From Moraxellaceae bacterium (GTDB lineage Bacteria; Pseudomonadota; Gammaproteobacteria; Pseudomonadales; Moraxellaceae): 5,354 bases of DNA. The translations under genes and the position numbers were made by a program. The notes beneath the pieces are model-generated. The model worked only from the letters and a program-made list of their open reading frames with translations. It ran no database searches and had not been told where the DNA came from. Below, piece after piece: positions 1 to 4,992 of this stretch; within the stretch, counting starts at the first letter, position 1, and every line of letters begins with the position of its first letter. The stretch spans positions 1-5,354 of the forward strand of contig JAUXNL010000502.1 of the NCBI GenBank assembly GCA_030684415.1. Direction: 5' to 3'.

Positions 1-491
1 CCATCCGGGTGGGTCATGGCATCAGGTTGCTTGCACAGTTCCAGCAGGGTGCCGGCCACGCGGCCGGTGACGTCCAGAAAGGCCAGGTCACCCACCTTGC
101 GGGTAGTGGCGCGCAGGCGGCCTGCCAGCTGGGCGGAGAGCGCAAAAATGAGGCCGGCATCCTGGCGCGCCAGCTCCTTGAATTTGGGATAGCTGATTTC
201 GGCGACTTCGCAGAGGCTTTTGGCCTTGATCCAGGCAGAGCGCACGGGCTTGTCTTCGAACAGGCCCATTTCGCCGAAGAAGTCGCCGGCATTCAGGTAG
301 GCGACGACCATTTCCCGGCCCTCATCGTCTTCGATGACCACGGAGACGGAGCCGGAGGTAATGAAATAAAGCGTGTCGCCTGCATCACCGGCATAGATAA
401 TCGTGCTGCGCGCCGGGTATTTGCGGCGGTGGCACTGATCCAGAAAGTTGTCGATGTTAGGGACGTGGGCGTTGACCGGCAGTCGGGCCAT
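1..491 (-). CDS. crp: cAMP receptor protein, Vfr-type CRP (5' part only)
   Basis: This is the N-terminal 163 residues, plus two bases of the next codon, of a CRP/Vfr global transcription regulator; the C-terminal helix-turn-helix lies beyond the window edge. CRP dimers bind cAMP and activate or repress many promoters. What is seen: a cyclic-nucleotide-binding beta-barrel with G73-E74 and R84-S85, matching the phosphate-binding cassette of E. coli CRP (G71, E72, R82, S83), and the C-helix pair T129-T130 at the adenine-contacting T127/S128 positions. The hinge read as AFLDVTGRVAGTLLEL and the following QPDAMTHPDG are nearly identical to Pseudomonas Vfr as I remember it. The loop before R84 is shorter than in Vfr. 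The ATG is fixed by an in-frame TAA five codons upstream (504-506) and by AGAGGAAG as ribosome-binding site at 498-505. It is divergent from the osmC-like gene. Confidence 0.96.
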   Translation of the reverse strand, partial: MARLPVNAHVPNIDNFLDQCHRRKYPARSTIIYAGDAGDTLYFITSGSVSVVIEDDEGREMVVAYLNAGDFFGEMGLFEDKPVRSAWIKAKSLCEVAEISYPKFKELARQDAGLIFALSAQLAGRLRATTRKVGDLAFLDVTGRVAGTLLELCKQPDAMTHPD

Positions 492-529
492 GCTGGCTTC
501 CTCTTATGCCGTTATCGTTATATCGCCCG

Positions 530-558
530 AACATAGCACAGCTTTTCTGGTGTATTAA
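530..558 (-). promoter_or_regulatory. Possible sigma-70 promoter of crp
   Basis: Reading the minus strand, an extended -10 element TG-C-TATGTT (538-530) is preceded, 17 bp upstream, by TTAATA (558-553), which matches 4 of 6 bases of the -35 consensus. It would place the start near 523, giving a leader of about 30 nt before the crp ATG. This is the best promoter-like match in the 134-bp divergent crp/osmC region, but it is only moderate. No equally good plus-strand promoter for the osmC-like gene was found there. Confidence 0.35.
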
Positions 559-625
559 ACGCGGGTGGTGTGAAATTGCGCCGGTTTCTGACACTTCTGG
601 TCAGGCGGCTTGTACAGGGGATGAA

Positions 626-1045
626 ATGAAAGCCAGAGTGAAGTGGGTCGAGGATGTCACCTTTGTGACCGAGTCCGGCAGTGGGCACGCGGTGGTGGTG
701 GATGGTGCGCCAGAGTACGGTGGCCGCAATCTGGGGCCGCGTCCGATGGAGTTGCTGCTGATGGGCATGGGGGGCTGCACGGCGTTTGATGTGGTCACCA
801 TCCTGAAAAAAGCACGTCAGGACATCACCTCTTGTGAGGCGGTGCTGGAGGCTGAGCGTGCAGATGGCGTGCCGGCCGTGTTCACGAAAATTCATGTGCA
901 CTTCATTATCAAGGGGCGTGAGTTGCGTGAGCCTCAGGTGAAGAAAGCAGTGGATCTGTCCGCCGACAAATACTGTTCGGCGTCGATCATGCTGGGGCAG
1001 GCGGGCGTGGTGATCACGCATGATCATGAAATCATCAATGACTGA
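626..1045 (+). CDS. yhfA: OsmC family protein, YhfA type
   Basis: A 139-residue member of the OsmC/Ohr superfamily, close in length and sequence to E. coli YhfA (134 aa). OsmC/Ohr proteins are cytoplasmic dimers that reduce organic hydroperoxides with a cysteine pair; the physiological role of the YhfA branch is not settled. What is seen: the start MKARVKWVE, the helix region PMELLLMGMGGCTAFDVV with C51, and DKYCSAS with C117. These two cysteines sit where OsmC proteins keep their redox pair. There is a third cysteine at C70. The ATG at 626 is chosen because it gives the family's usual N-terminus and has GGGG at 617-620 as ribosome-binding site; the same frame is open upstream to 506 but the extra residues are not family-like. 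The lipoprotein gene starts 27 nt downstream, so the two are probably co-transcribed. The gene next to vfr in Pseudomonas is, from memory, of the same family. Confidence 0.93.
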   Translation: MKARVKWVEDVTFVTESGSGHAVVVDGAPEYGGRNLGPRPMELLLMGMGGCTAFDVVTILKKARQDITSCEAVLEAERADGVPAVFTKIHVHFIIKGRELREPQVKKAVDLSADKYCSASIMLGQAGVVITHDHEIIND

Positions 1046-1072
1046 CCGCGGTTGCTGTCGCCGGAGAGAAAA

Positions 1073-1699
1073 ATGAAACGTGTTCTTGTGCTGGGCGCGA
1101 TGCTGTTGCTGGCGGGATGCCAGGGCTTTGCCACCAGTACGGCGGTGGAGTCGGTGCAGAGCCAGCCGGCGTCGCCAGCAACCCTGAAAAAAATCCTGAT
1201 TCTTGGCGTGAATACCACCGATGAGTTGAGGCTGGCATTGGAGCAGGCGTTTGTGCGGCAGCTGGCGCCGGCCGGGCATGAGGTCATTCCGTCGGCCGCC
1301 TGGTATCCGGACGGCAAGCTGCCAACCCGTGACGTGATTGCTGAACGCGTCCGGGCTGAGGGAGTGACGGGTGTGCTCATCACGCGCCTGGAGGGGTATC
1401 AAGAGATTCCCGTGAAGGAAGCGCCGGCCCTCGTGCTTTTTACACCATCACGGTCCGCCGATACGCGCGTCGGCTGGTATCAAGATCCCTGGATGCAGGC
1501 GCTGGACCGGAGTGTGGCGGACCGGGCGCCGTTGGTGGAGCGTCAGGCTCAGGTGGTAACGCGTCTTTATGATGTGACGTCGGGGCAGGTGGTATGGGAG
1601 GCGCACTCGACAACCGTGCTTGAAAAAGGGCTTGAGCGCGATGCCAACGGTTTTGTCACCGCGATTGTCCGCAGTCTGCGAAAGAGCGGTTGGCGCTGA
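1073..1699 (+). CDS. Lipoprotein of unknown function
   Basis: A 208-residue protein with a clear lipoprotein signal: positive KR at residues 2-3, a hydrophobic core, and a lipobox L13-A14-G15-C16. Q17 after the lipidated cysteine is not an inner-membrane retention signal, so an outer-membrane location facing the periplasm is expected. After a Ser/Thr/Pro-rich linker (about 17-37), the mature part begins with a beta strand KKILILGV (39-46), a helix, then GVTGVLITRLEGY (97-109) and LYDVTSGQVVWEAHSTTV (165-182), ending VRSLRKSGWR. This strand-helix order and the 'YDV.SG..VW' pattern recall TolB-N/CsgG-like periplasmic lipoproteins, but I cannot name a family firmly. The ATG at 1073 is chosen over the TTG at 1052 because GGAGAG (1063-1068) is well spaced and the signal peptide starts there. 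It is the second gene after the osmC-like gene and precedes a strong terminator. Confidence 0.85.
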   Translation: MKRVLVLGAMLLLAGCQGFATSTAVESVQSQPASPATLKKILILGVNTTDELRLALEQAFVRQLAPAGHEVIPSAAWYPDGKLPTRDVIAERVRAEGVTGVLITRLEGYQEIPVKEAPALVLFTPSRSADTRVGWYQDPWMQALDRSVADRAPLVERQAQVVTRLYDVTSGQVVWEAHSTTVLEKGLERDANGFVTAIVRSLRKSGWR

Positions 1700-1746
1700 G
1701 GCCACAGTCGGTTGGCCATGCGCTGCCGAGTGGACGACTGAGCTGA

Positions 1747-1778
1747 AAACAAACGGCGCCGTAAGGCGCCGTTTGTTT
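1747..1778. terminator. Bidirectional rho-independent terminator
   Basis: A perfect 14-bp stem (1747-1760 with 1765-1778) closed by a GTAA tetraloop. The stem has a GC-rich core (CGGCGCC/GGCGCCG) flanked by AAACAAA on the left and TTTGTTT on the right, so each strand's transcript has a U-rich end. It lies 47 nt after the lipoprotein stop and is the only strong terminator between the converging lipoprotein and coq7 transcripts. It therefore probably serves both. Confidence 0.92.
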
Positions 1779-1850
1779 GTGCGGACTTTTTCAATGATGC
1801 CGCTTTAGCCGTTTGCTGAGAAATACTCCTCCGTGCAGTGGCATGCCCCC

Positions 1851-1903
1851 AGACAGGGCGCTCCTGAGCTTGTCGAATGGCTCAGGCCAATTCCGCGCTG
1901 TCT
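1851..1903. repeat. REP-like imperfect palindrome next to coq7 stop
   Basis: A 53-nt inverted repeat. The outer arms are AGACAG (1851-1856) and CTGTCT (1898-1903), extended by three more pairs after one mismatch. The inner arms CCTGAGC (1863-1869) and GCTCAGG (1880-1886) form a perfect 7-bp stem around the 10-nt loop TTGTCGAATG. The motif CTGAGCTTGTCGAA is, from memory, the core of dispersed palindromic elements in many proteobacterial genomes. The element touches the last base of the coq7 stop codon, so it would form a 3' hairpin on the coq7 mRNA. It has no U-tract. Confidence 0.6.
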
Positions 1904-2541
1904 CAGAGCCGATAGGCCGTGCGCGTCATGACGCCAGCGACCACCGCCATCAGGCTCTTTACCGGCGCGGGCAGATCGGCCGCACCGGCACCAATCGCCA
2001 TTTGCATATGTTCGGCTTCGTCGTGATGCATTTGCTCAAGAATGGCGAGGGTTTTTTCATCGCGCAGCGGCACGCGTGTCATGTGGCCCTGCAGGTGATC
2101 GCATACCTGACGCTCGGTTTCCGCCACAAACCCCAGGCTCCATTTGTCACCGGCGAGCCCGGCCGCGGCACCAATGCCGAACGACATCGCATACCACAGC
2201 GGATTCAGGTAGCTGGTGTGTGAGCCGAGTTCGGTGACGCGGCTTTCGCACCACGCCAGATGATCTTCTTCTTCGCGGGCGGCGCGTTCCATTTCCGCGC
2301 GTATTTCGGGCAGTTTTGCGGTCAGTGCCTGCCCCTGATACAGCGCTTGCGCGCACACTTCGCCGGTGTGATTCACACGCATGAGGCCGGCGACATGCTG
2401 GCGTTCGTGGTCATCCAGTGCGGGCTCGGCGTGAGGCGAAGCGGGTGTCGGGCGCTGTGCCTGCGTGGCATGGGGTGCCACCGTGCGCAGGGCCCTGTCG
2501 GCCTCCTGGATAAAGCGGTCAATCAGTGAGTAACGACGCAT
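1903..2541 (-). CDS. coq7: Ubiquinone biosynthesis hydroxylase Coq7
   Basis: A 212-residue ferritin-like di-iron monooxygenase that carries out the last ring hydroxylation of ubiquinone synthesis, turning the 3-methyl-6-methoxy-1,4-benzoquinol intermediate into the 6-hydroxy form at the inner membrane. It replaces the flavin enzyme UbiF found in enterobacteria. What is seen: all di-iron ligand motifs, namely E61 in RVNHTGEVCA, E91-x-x-H94, E143 in ETERQV, and E175-x-x-H178 in HHDEAEH. A hydrophobic, glycine/alanine-rich stretch (about 115-131) fits the membrane-contact helix of the family. Residues 1-42 are a less conserved proline-rich lead-in. The ATG has GGAG (2547-2550) as ribosome-binding site. 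It is the last gene of the minus-strand operon, 28 nt after the HIT gene. Confidence 0.97.
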   Translation of the reverse strand: MRRYSLIDRFIQEADRALRTVAPHATQAQRPTPASPHAEPALDDHERQHVAGLMRVNHTGEVCAQALYQGQALTAKLPEIRAEMERAAREEEDHLAWCESRVTELGSHTSYLNPLWYAMSFGIGAAAGLAGDKWSLGFVAETERQVCDHLQGHMTRVPLRDEKTLAILEQMHHDEAEHMQMAIGAGAADLPAPVKSLMAVVAGVMTRTAYRL

Positions 2542-2569
2542 GTCAGTCTCCTGCCGGATGTGGCGGCCA

Positions 2570-2911
2570 TCAGCCGGGCGGCCAGCTCATCTGGCGGCCC
2601 GCCAGCAAATGCAGGTGGATATGGAAGACGCTCTGGCCACCGTTTGCGCCGCAATTCATGACGAGACGGTAGCCGTCATCGGCCAGGCCCAGCTCGCGGG
2701 CGATGGTGGTGGCGGTGCTCATCATCTCGCCGAGCAGGGCACTTTCGCCCTGCGGCACGTCATTGAGCGTGCTGAAGTGCACTTTGGGAATGATGAGCAC
2801 ATGCACGGGGGCCTGCGGGAACAGGTCATGGAACGCGATCAGGCGTTCGTTCTCGAAAACGGTTTTTGCCGGAATGTCGTGCGCGGCAATCTTGCAGAAA
2901 ATGCAGTCCAT
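2570..2911 (-). CDS. HIT family hydrolase (HINT-like)
   Basis: A 113-residue histidine-triad protein of the HINT branch. These cytoplasmic dimers hydrolyse nucleoside phosphoramidates and related AMP/GMP conjugates. What is seen: the triad H97-I-H99-L-H101-L-L, with H99 expected to be the nucleophile; the start CIFCKI with C3 and C6, which with histidines can bind zinc in some family members; the FHD...PQAPVHVLIIPK core (27-43); GGQSVFH before the triad; and the C-terminal GRQMSWPPG tail typical of HINT proteins. The length is that of a complete family member. The ATG is the only sensible start; a GGAG lies at 2926-2929, at a rather long spacing. It starts 38 nt after the YCII-like gene and ends 28 nt before coq7, so it is probably the middle gene of one operon. 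HINT next to coq7 is also what I recall in Pseudomonas. Confidence 0.97.
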   Translation of the reverse strand: MDCIFCKIAAHDIPAKTVFENERLIAFHDLFPQAPVHVLIIPKVHFSTLNDVPQGESALLGEMMSTATTIARELGLADDGYRLVMNCGANGGQSVFHIHLHLLAGRQMSWPPG

Positions 2912-2949
2912 CGATGAAAGCTCTCCGGAGGGCGGCAGTGGGGGCGTGC

Positions 2950-3348
2950 TCAGGGTTTGCTGGCGCCCAGTAACGTCGCCAGCGGGACATAAGGCCCCAG
3001 CGGCACAAGATCATAGGCGATAAGGCCGGCGCGGCTCAGCGGCAGCGACTCTACCAGTTTTTCCGCCTCCTCCAGACTGGCGACTTCGAGAATGAAAACG
3101 GCGCCGGGGCGATCCTGGCGGAAGTACCACTCGCGCACATGGCCGGCCAGGTAAAGGTTGACCACGGCGCGCACTTCTTCATTGAGGCGGGCCTTGACCT
3201 TGCTCTCGGTGGTGCCCGGCAGGATACGGTCCATGGCCAGCACCAGTTTCGGGGTGCTGACCATAGGGGCCGCGCCTTGTGTGCCTGCGGGCTCTGCGCT
3301 GACGGCGGCTGTCATCAGCAGGCTGGCGAGCAGTATCAGCATTCTCAT
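2950..3348 (-). CDS. Exported YCII/muconolactone-isomerase-like small protein
   Basis: A 132-residue protein with a likely cleavable signal peptide: residues 1-18 are hydrophobic and end AVSA, with cleavage expected before E19. The mature part (about 34-123) reads as a ferredoxin-like alpha+beta barrel: strand KLVLAMDRI, a helix with NEEVRAVVNLYLAGHVREWYF, strand AVFILEVAS, helix LEEAEKLVESL, then PLSRAGLIAYDLVPLGPY. This order, and the closing 'LPL..AGL...D..PL.PY', is characteristic of YCII-related and muconolactone-delta-isomerase-like proteins, which are usually cytoplasmic; export is unusual. No isomerase role is claimed. The ATG at 3348 is preferred to the TTG at 3354 because AAGGAG (3355-3360) is six bases upstream. 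It is the first gene of the operon with HIT and coq7. Confidence 0.8.
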   Translation of the reverse strand: MRMLILLASLLMTAAVSAEPAGTQGAAPMVSTPKLVLAMDRILPGTTESKVKARLNEEVRAVVNLYLAGHVREWYFRQDRPGAVFILEVASLEEAEKLVESLPLSRAGLIAYDLVPLGPYVPLATLLGASKP

Positions 3349-3383
3349 GGGCAACTCCTTTTGGCGCGGCTCGGTGATGAGGC

Positions 3384-3422
3384 CTTGTGCTTGGGTCTTG
3401 TGCTTGGGTCTTGTGATAGGGC
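3384..3422. repeat. 13-bp tandem repeat in divergent promoter region
   Basis: CTTGTGCTTGGGT occurs twice head to tail without interruption (3384-3396, 3397-3409). A third, degenerate copy (CTTGTGATAGGGC, 3410-3422) follows. The repeat lies 36-74 bp upstream of the YCII-like start codon, where operators or core promoter elements of the minus-strand operon would be expected. No clear -35/-10 pair was recognised around it on the minus strand. Confidence 0.8.
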
Positions 3423-3444
3423 CTGTGATGGTGCCTTGGGGTAA

Positions 3445-3466
3445 GGCAGCGCAGACAAGCGCTGCC
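3445..3466. repeat. GC-rich inverted repeat in divergent promoter region
   Basis: Perfect 8-bp arms GGCAGCGC (3445-3452) and GCGCTGCC (3459-3466) around the 6-nt spacer AGACAA. It has no T-run on either side, so it is not an ordinary terminator. Its place about 50 bp upstream of the TATAAT box of the thiI-like operon would suit an operator or a bound dimeric regulator. No regulator can be named. Confidence 0.55.
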
Positions 3467-3492
3467 GTCGGGCGCAGACGAAGAAGAGTCCA

Positions 3493-3520
3493 TGCGCAAA
3501 TCCTGCCGGCACTCTATAAT
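3493..3520 (+). promoter_or_regulatory. Sigma-70-type promoter of the thiI-like/tusA operon
   Basis: A perfect -10 box TATAAT at 3515-3520 lies 33 bp before the ATG of the thiI-like gene. The best -35 at 16-bp spacing is TGCGCA (3493-3498), which matches only 3 of 6 bases. Transcription would begin near 3527, leaving a leader of about 27 nt with no strong Shine-Dalgarno sequence. The weak -35 suggests either modest constitutive expression or help from an activator. Confidence 0.55.
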
Positions 3521-3553
3521 GCGCGCCCTGTCTTGTCGCCGCTGTCTGCTCCC

Positions 3554-4639
3554 ATGTCTTTGCCTGCCCCGACCCCTCCCGTCAAGCGCCGTGCCCTTGC
3601 CCTCATTTCGGGCGGGCTGGATTCATTGTTGGCGGTGCGCGTCATGCAAGAACAAGGCATCGAGGTCGAGGGCATCAATTTCTTTACCGGCTTTTGCGTC
3701 GAGGGCCATACCCACGCCATCCGCAAGCAGGCCCAGCAAAAGCAGAAGCGCAACAACGCCCTCTGGGCAGCCGAGCAACTGGGTATTCCTCTGCATATCG
3801 AAGATATTTCGGCCGAGTACAAAGACGTCGTGCTCAATCCGAAACATGGCTACGGCGCCAACCTCAACCCCTGTCTCGATTGCAAGATTTACATGGTGGG
3901 CAAGGCGGTAGGCTTTGTGAATCGCGCTCGCCAGTTTGCTGACGAGCACGGCTTCGACTTCATCATCACCGGAGAGGTGGTGGGCCAGCGACCCAAATCG
4001 CAGCGCGCCATGACCATGCCGATCATTGCCCGAGAGTCGGGTGCCGATGACTTGCTGCTGCGCCCGCTGTCGGCGCGCCATCTCGCGCCCACCAAGCCGG
4101 AGCGCGAAGGTTGGGTAGATCGCGAAAAGCTCTACGGATTCAATGGTCGCAGCCGCAAGCCACAGGTCGAGCTGGCCCAGAAATTCGGCTTTACGGACTG
4201 GGCGCAACCGGCAGGGGGCTGCTGCTTTCTGACCGATGAAAGCTACTCGCGCAAGCTGGCCGATCTGTGGGCGGCGCGTGGTGCACGCGACTATGAGCTC
4301 GACGACATCATGCTGCTCAAGGTAGGGCGCCATGTGCGCCCGGCGCCGAACTACAAGCTGATCGTCGGGCGCGAAGAAGGCGAGAACAACTTTCTGGAAG
4401 GCTATCGCCGCCAGTTCGACCACATCCGCATTCTTAGCCACAACGGCCCGCTGACGCTGGTCGACGGTAGTGCCAATGAGGACGAATTGCTGACGGCTGC
4501 GCGTATTGCCGGGCGCTTCAGTCAAGGGCGCGAGGCGGATGAGATCGAGGTCGAGATCGTGCGTCGAGATGGCGTTGCCCGCCAGCTCAAGGTCGTTCCC
4601 ATGCCGACAGAGTCTGTGCCAGAGGCATGGTATGTCTGA
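3554..4639 (+). CDS. THUMP-less ThiI/MnmA-like PP-loop thiolase with NFACT-R_2-like C-terminus
   Basis: A 361-residue predicted RNA sulfur-transferase. Residues 12-240 form a PP-loop ATPase of the ThiI/MnmA group: the ATP-binding SGGLDS (19-24), FFTGFC (43-48), NPCLDCK with C107-x-x-C110, ITGEVVGQRPKSQ (138-150) and GGCCF with C223-C224. Such enzymes adenylate a base carbonyl in RNA and replace the oxygen with sulfur; the cysteines are placed to carry persulfide or bind an iron-sulfur cluster. No THUMP or rhodanese domain is present, so it is not classical ThiI (about 480 aa). Residues about 248-350, beginning DDIMLLKVGRHVR and then LIVGREEGENN, look like the NFACT-R_2 putative RNA-binding domain. 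Relatives are often annotated as MnmA-like 'methyltransferase' or ThiI; that name is probably misleading. The ATG at 3554 is the first in-frame methionine after the promoter, and its ribosome-binding site is weak. It overlaps tusA by 8 nt. Confidence 0.85.
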   Translation: MSLPAPTPPVKRRALALISGGLDSLLAVRVMQEQGIEVEGINFFTGFCVEGHTHAIRKQAQQKQKRNNALWAAEQLGIPLHIEDISAEYKDVVLNPKHGYGANLNPCLDCKIYMVGKAVGFVNRARQFADEHGFDFIITGEVVGQRPKSQRAMTMPIIARESGADDLLLRPLSARHLAPTKPEREGWVDREKLYGFNGRSRKPQVELAQKFGFTDWAQPAGGCCFLTDESYSRKLADLWAARGARDYELDDIMLLKVGRHVRPAPNYKLIVGREEGENNFLEGYRRQFDHIRILSHNGPLTLVDGSANEDELLTAARIAGRFSQGREADEIEVEIVRRDGVARQLKVVPMPTESVPEAWYV

Positions 4640-4880
4640 GTCTGAAACACTTGTGCACCATCTTGATGCGCGTCGACTGTTGTGCCCCTTGCCGGTCATC
4701 AAAACGCAAAATGCGGTGAAGCAGCTTGCTTCGGGCACGATTGTGCAGGTAACGGCAACTGATCCCGGCGTCCTGCACGACATTCCGGCGTGGTGCCGGG
4801 TGCATGGGCACGAAGTGCTGCTGGCCGAAAAGAATGATGAAGAGGTGCTGGTGCGCCTTCTTGTCAACAAGAAGGGCTGA
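4632..4880 (+). CDS. tusA: TusA-family sulfur carrier protein
   Basis: An 82-residue small cytoplasmic sulfur-relay protein. TusA-family proteins take persulfide sulfur from a cysteine desulfurase and hand it to thiolation enzymes. What is seen: LDARRLLCPLPVIKT with the sulfur-carrying C18 in the CPLP motif (18-21); TATDPGVLHDIPAWC with DPG at 44-46 and a second cysteine C55; and a final strand EVLVRLLV. The length is that of a complete family member. The ATG lies inside the last codons of the thiI-like gene, with ATGTCTGA shared by both, and AGAGG (4621-4625) is well spaced. The overlap points to translational coupling and so to roughly matched amounts of the two proteins. The symbol denotes the family: whether this is the cell's only TusA (for MnmA) or a dedicated paralogue cannot be decided here. 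Confidence 0.92.
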   Translation: MSESETLVHHLDARRLLCPLPVIKTQNAVKQLASGTIVQVTATDPGVLHDIPAWCRVHGHEVLLAEKNDEEVLVRLLVNKKG

Positions 4881-4883
4881 TTG

Positions 4884-4898
4884 GCGCTGTTATGGTGC
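4884..4898 (+). promoter_or_regulatory. Candidate NtrC-binding site 1 of glnA
   Basis: GCGCT-N5-GGTGC matches the NtrC (GlnG) enhancer pattern GCACY-N5-GGTGC at 9 of 10 defined bases and is followed by A as in strong sites. Its centre is about 128 bp upstream of the start expected from the sigma-54 promoter, close to where the E. coli glnA enhancers lie. It begins 3 bp after the tusA stop codon. Confidence 0.6.
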
Positions 4899-4922
4899 AG
4901 AATACGCTTTTGTGATTGTTTT

Positions 4923-4951
4923 TGGTGCTTTTGCGGGAGTCAAAAGCACCA
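4923..4951. repeat. Perfect inverted repeat in the glnA upstream region
   Basis: Eleven-base arms TGGTGCTTTTG (4923-4933) and CAAAAGCACCA (4941-4951) around a 7-nt spacer. As RNA it is a stable hairpin 42 nt after the tusA stop, but neither strand has a T-run after it: the T-run comes before the stem. It is therefore a poor rho-independent terminator, though it may protect or end the tusA mRNA. The arms also contain NtrC-like half-sites GGTGC and GCACC in divergent arrangement. Confidence 0.75.
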
Positions 4952-4960
4952 CCATGGCCC
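4946..4960 (+). promoter_or_regulatory. Candidate NtrC-binding site 2 of glnA (weak right half)
   Basis: GCACC-N5-GGCCC: the left half and the N5 spacing are perfect, while the right half keeps 3 of 5 bases of GGTGC. Its centre is 62 bp from site 1, about six helical turns, so dimers on the two sites would face the same side of the DNA. It overlaps the right arm of the inverted repeat. Confidence 0.4.
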
Positions 4961-4992
4961 GTAATCCTTGCTGTTGGCGGGGTTTGCCGGTC

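Noticed and set aside
569..593. TGTGA half-site in the crp/yhfA intergenic region as a CRP autoregulation site
   Set aside because: TGTGA at 569-573 lacks a matching TCACA half at 6-bp spacing on either strand, so it is only a half-site.
506..625. Longer start for the osmC-like gene, from 506
   Set aside because: The added 40 residues do not look like the family, and the ATG at 626 has a good ribosome-binding site and YhfA-like start.
1062..1072. Nearly identical CCGGAGAGAAAAA before the lipoprotein and glnA start codons
   Set aside because: Shared purine-rich ribosome-binding context is expected by chance and selection; too short to indicate a common regulatory element.
518..1402. Long minus-strand open frame across the osmC-like and lipoprotein genes
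   Set aside because: It is a shadow of two well-supported plus-strand genes; it is rich in His, Arg and Gln, with no recognisable domain or ribosome-binding site.
3158..3553. N-terminal extension of the thiolase-like protein into the upstream region
   Set aside because: The open frame runs upstream through the promoter and into the oppositely oriented YCII-like gene, and the extra residues are not domain-like.
3623..4870. 415-codon minus-strand open frame opposite the thiolase and tusA genes
   Set aside because: Its translation has no known motif and it is antisense to two recognised, overlapping genes; it arises from GC-rich codon use.
4957..4973. Second sigma-54-like element TGGCCCG...TTGCT upstream of glnA
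   Set aside because: The GG-to-GC spacing is 12 bp rather than the required 10 bp; the element at 4993-5008 has exact spacing.
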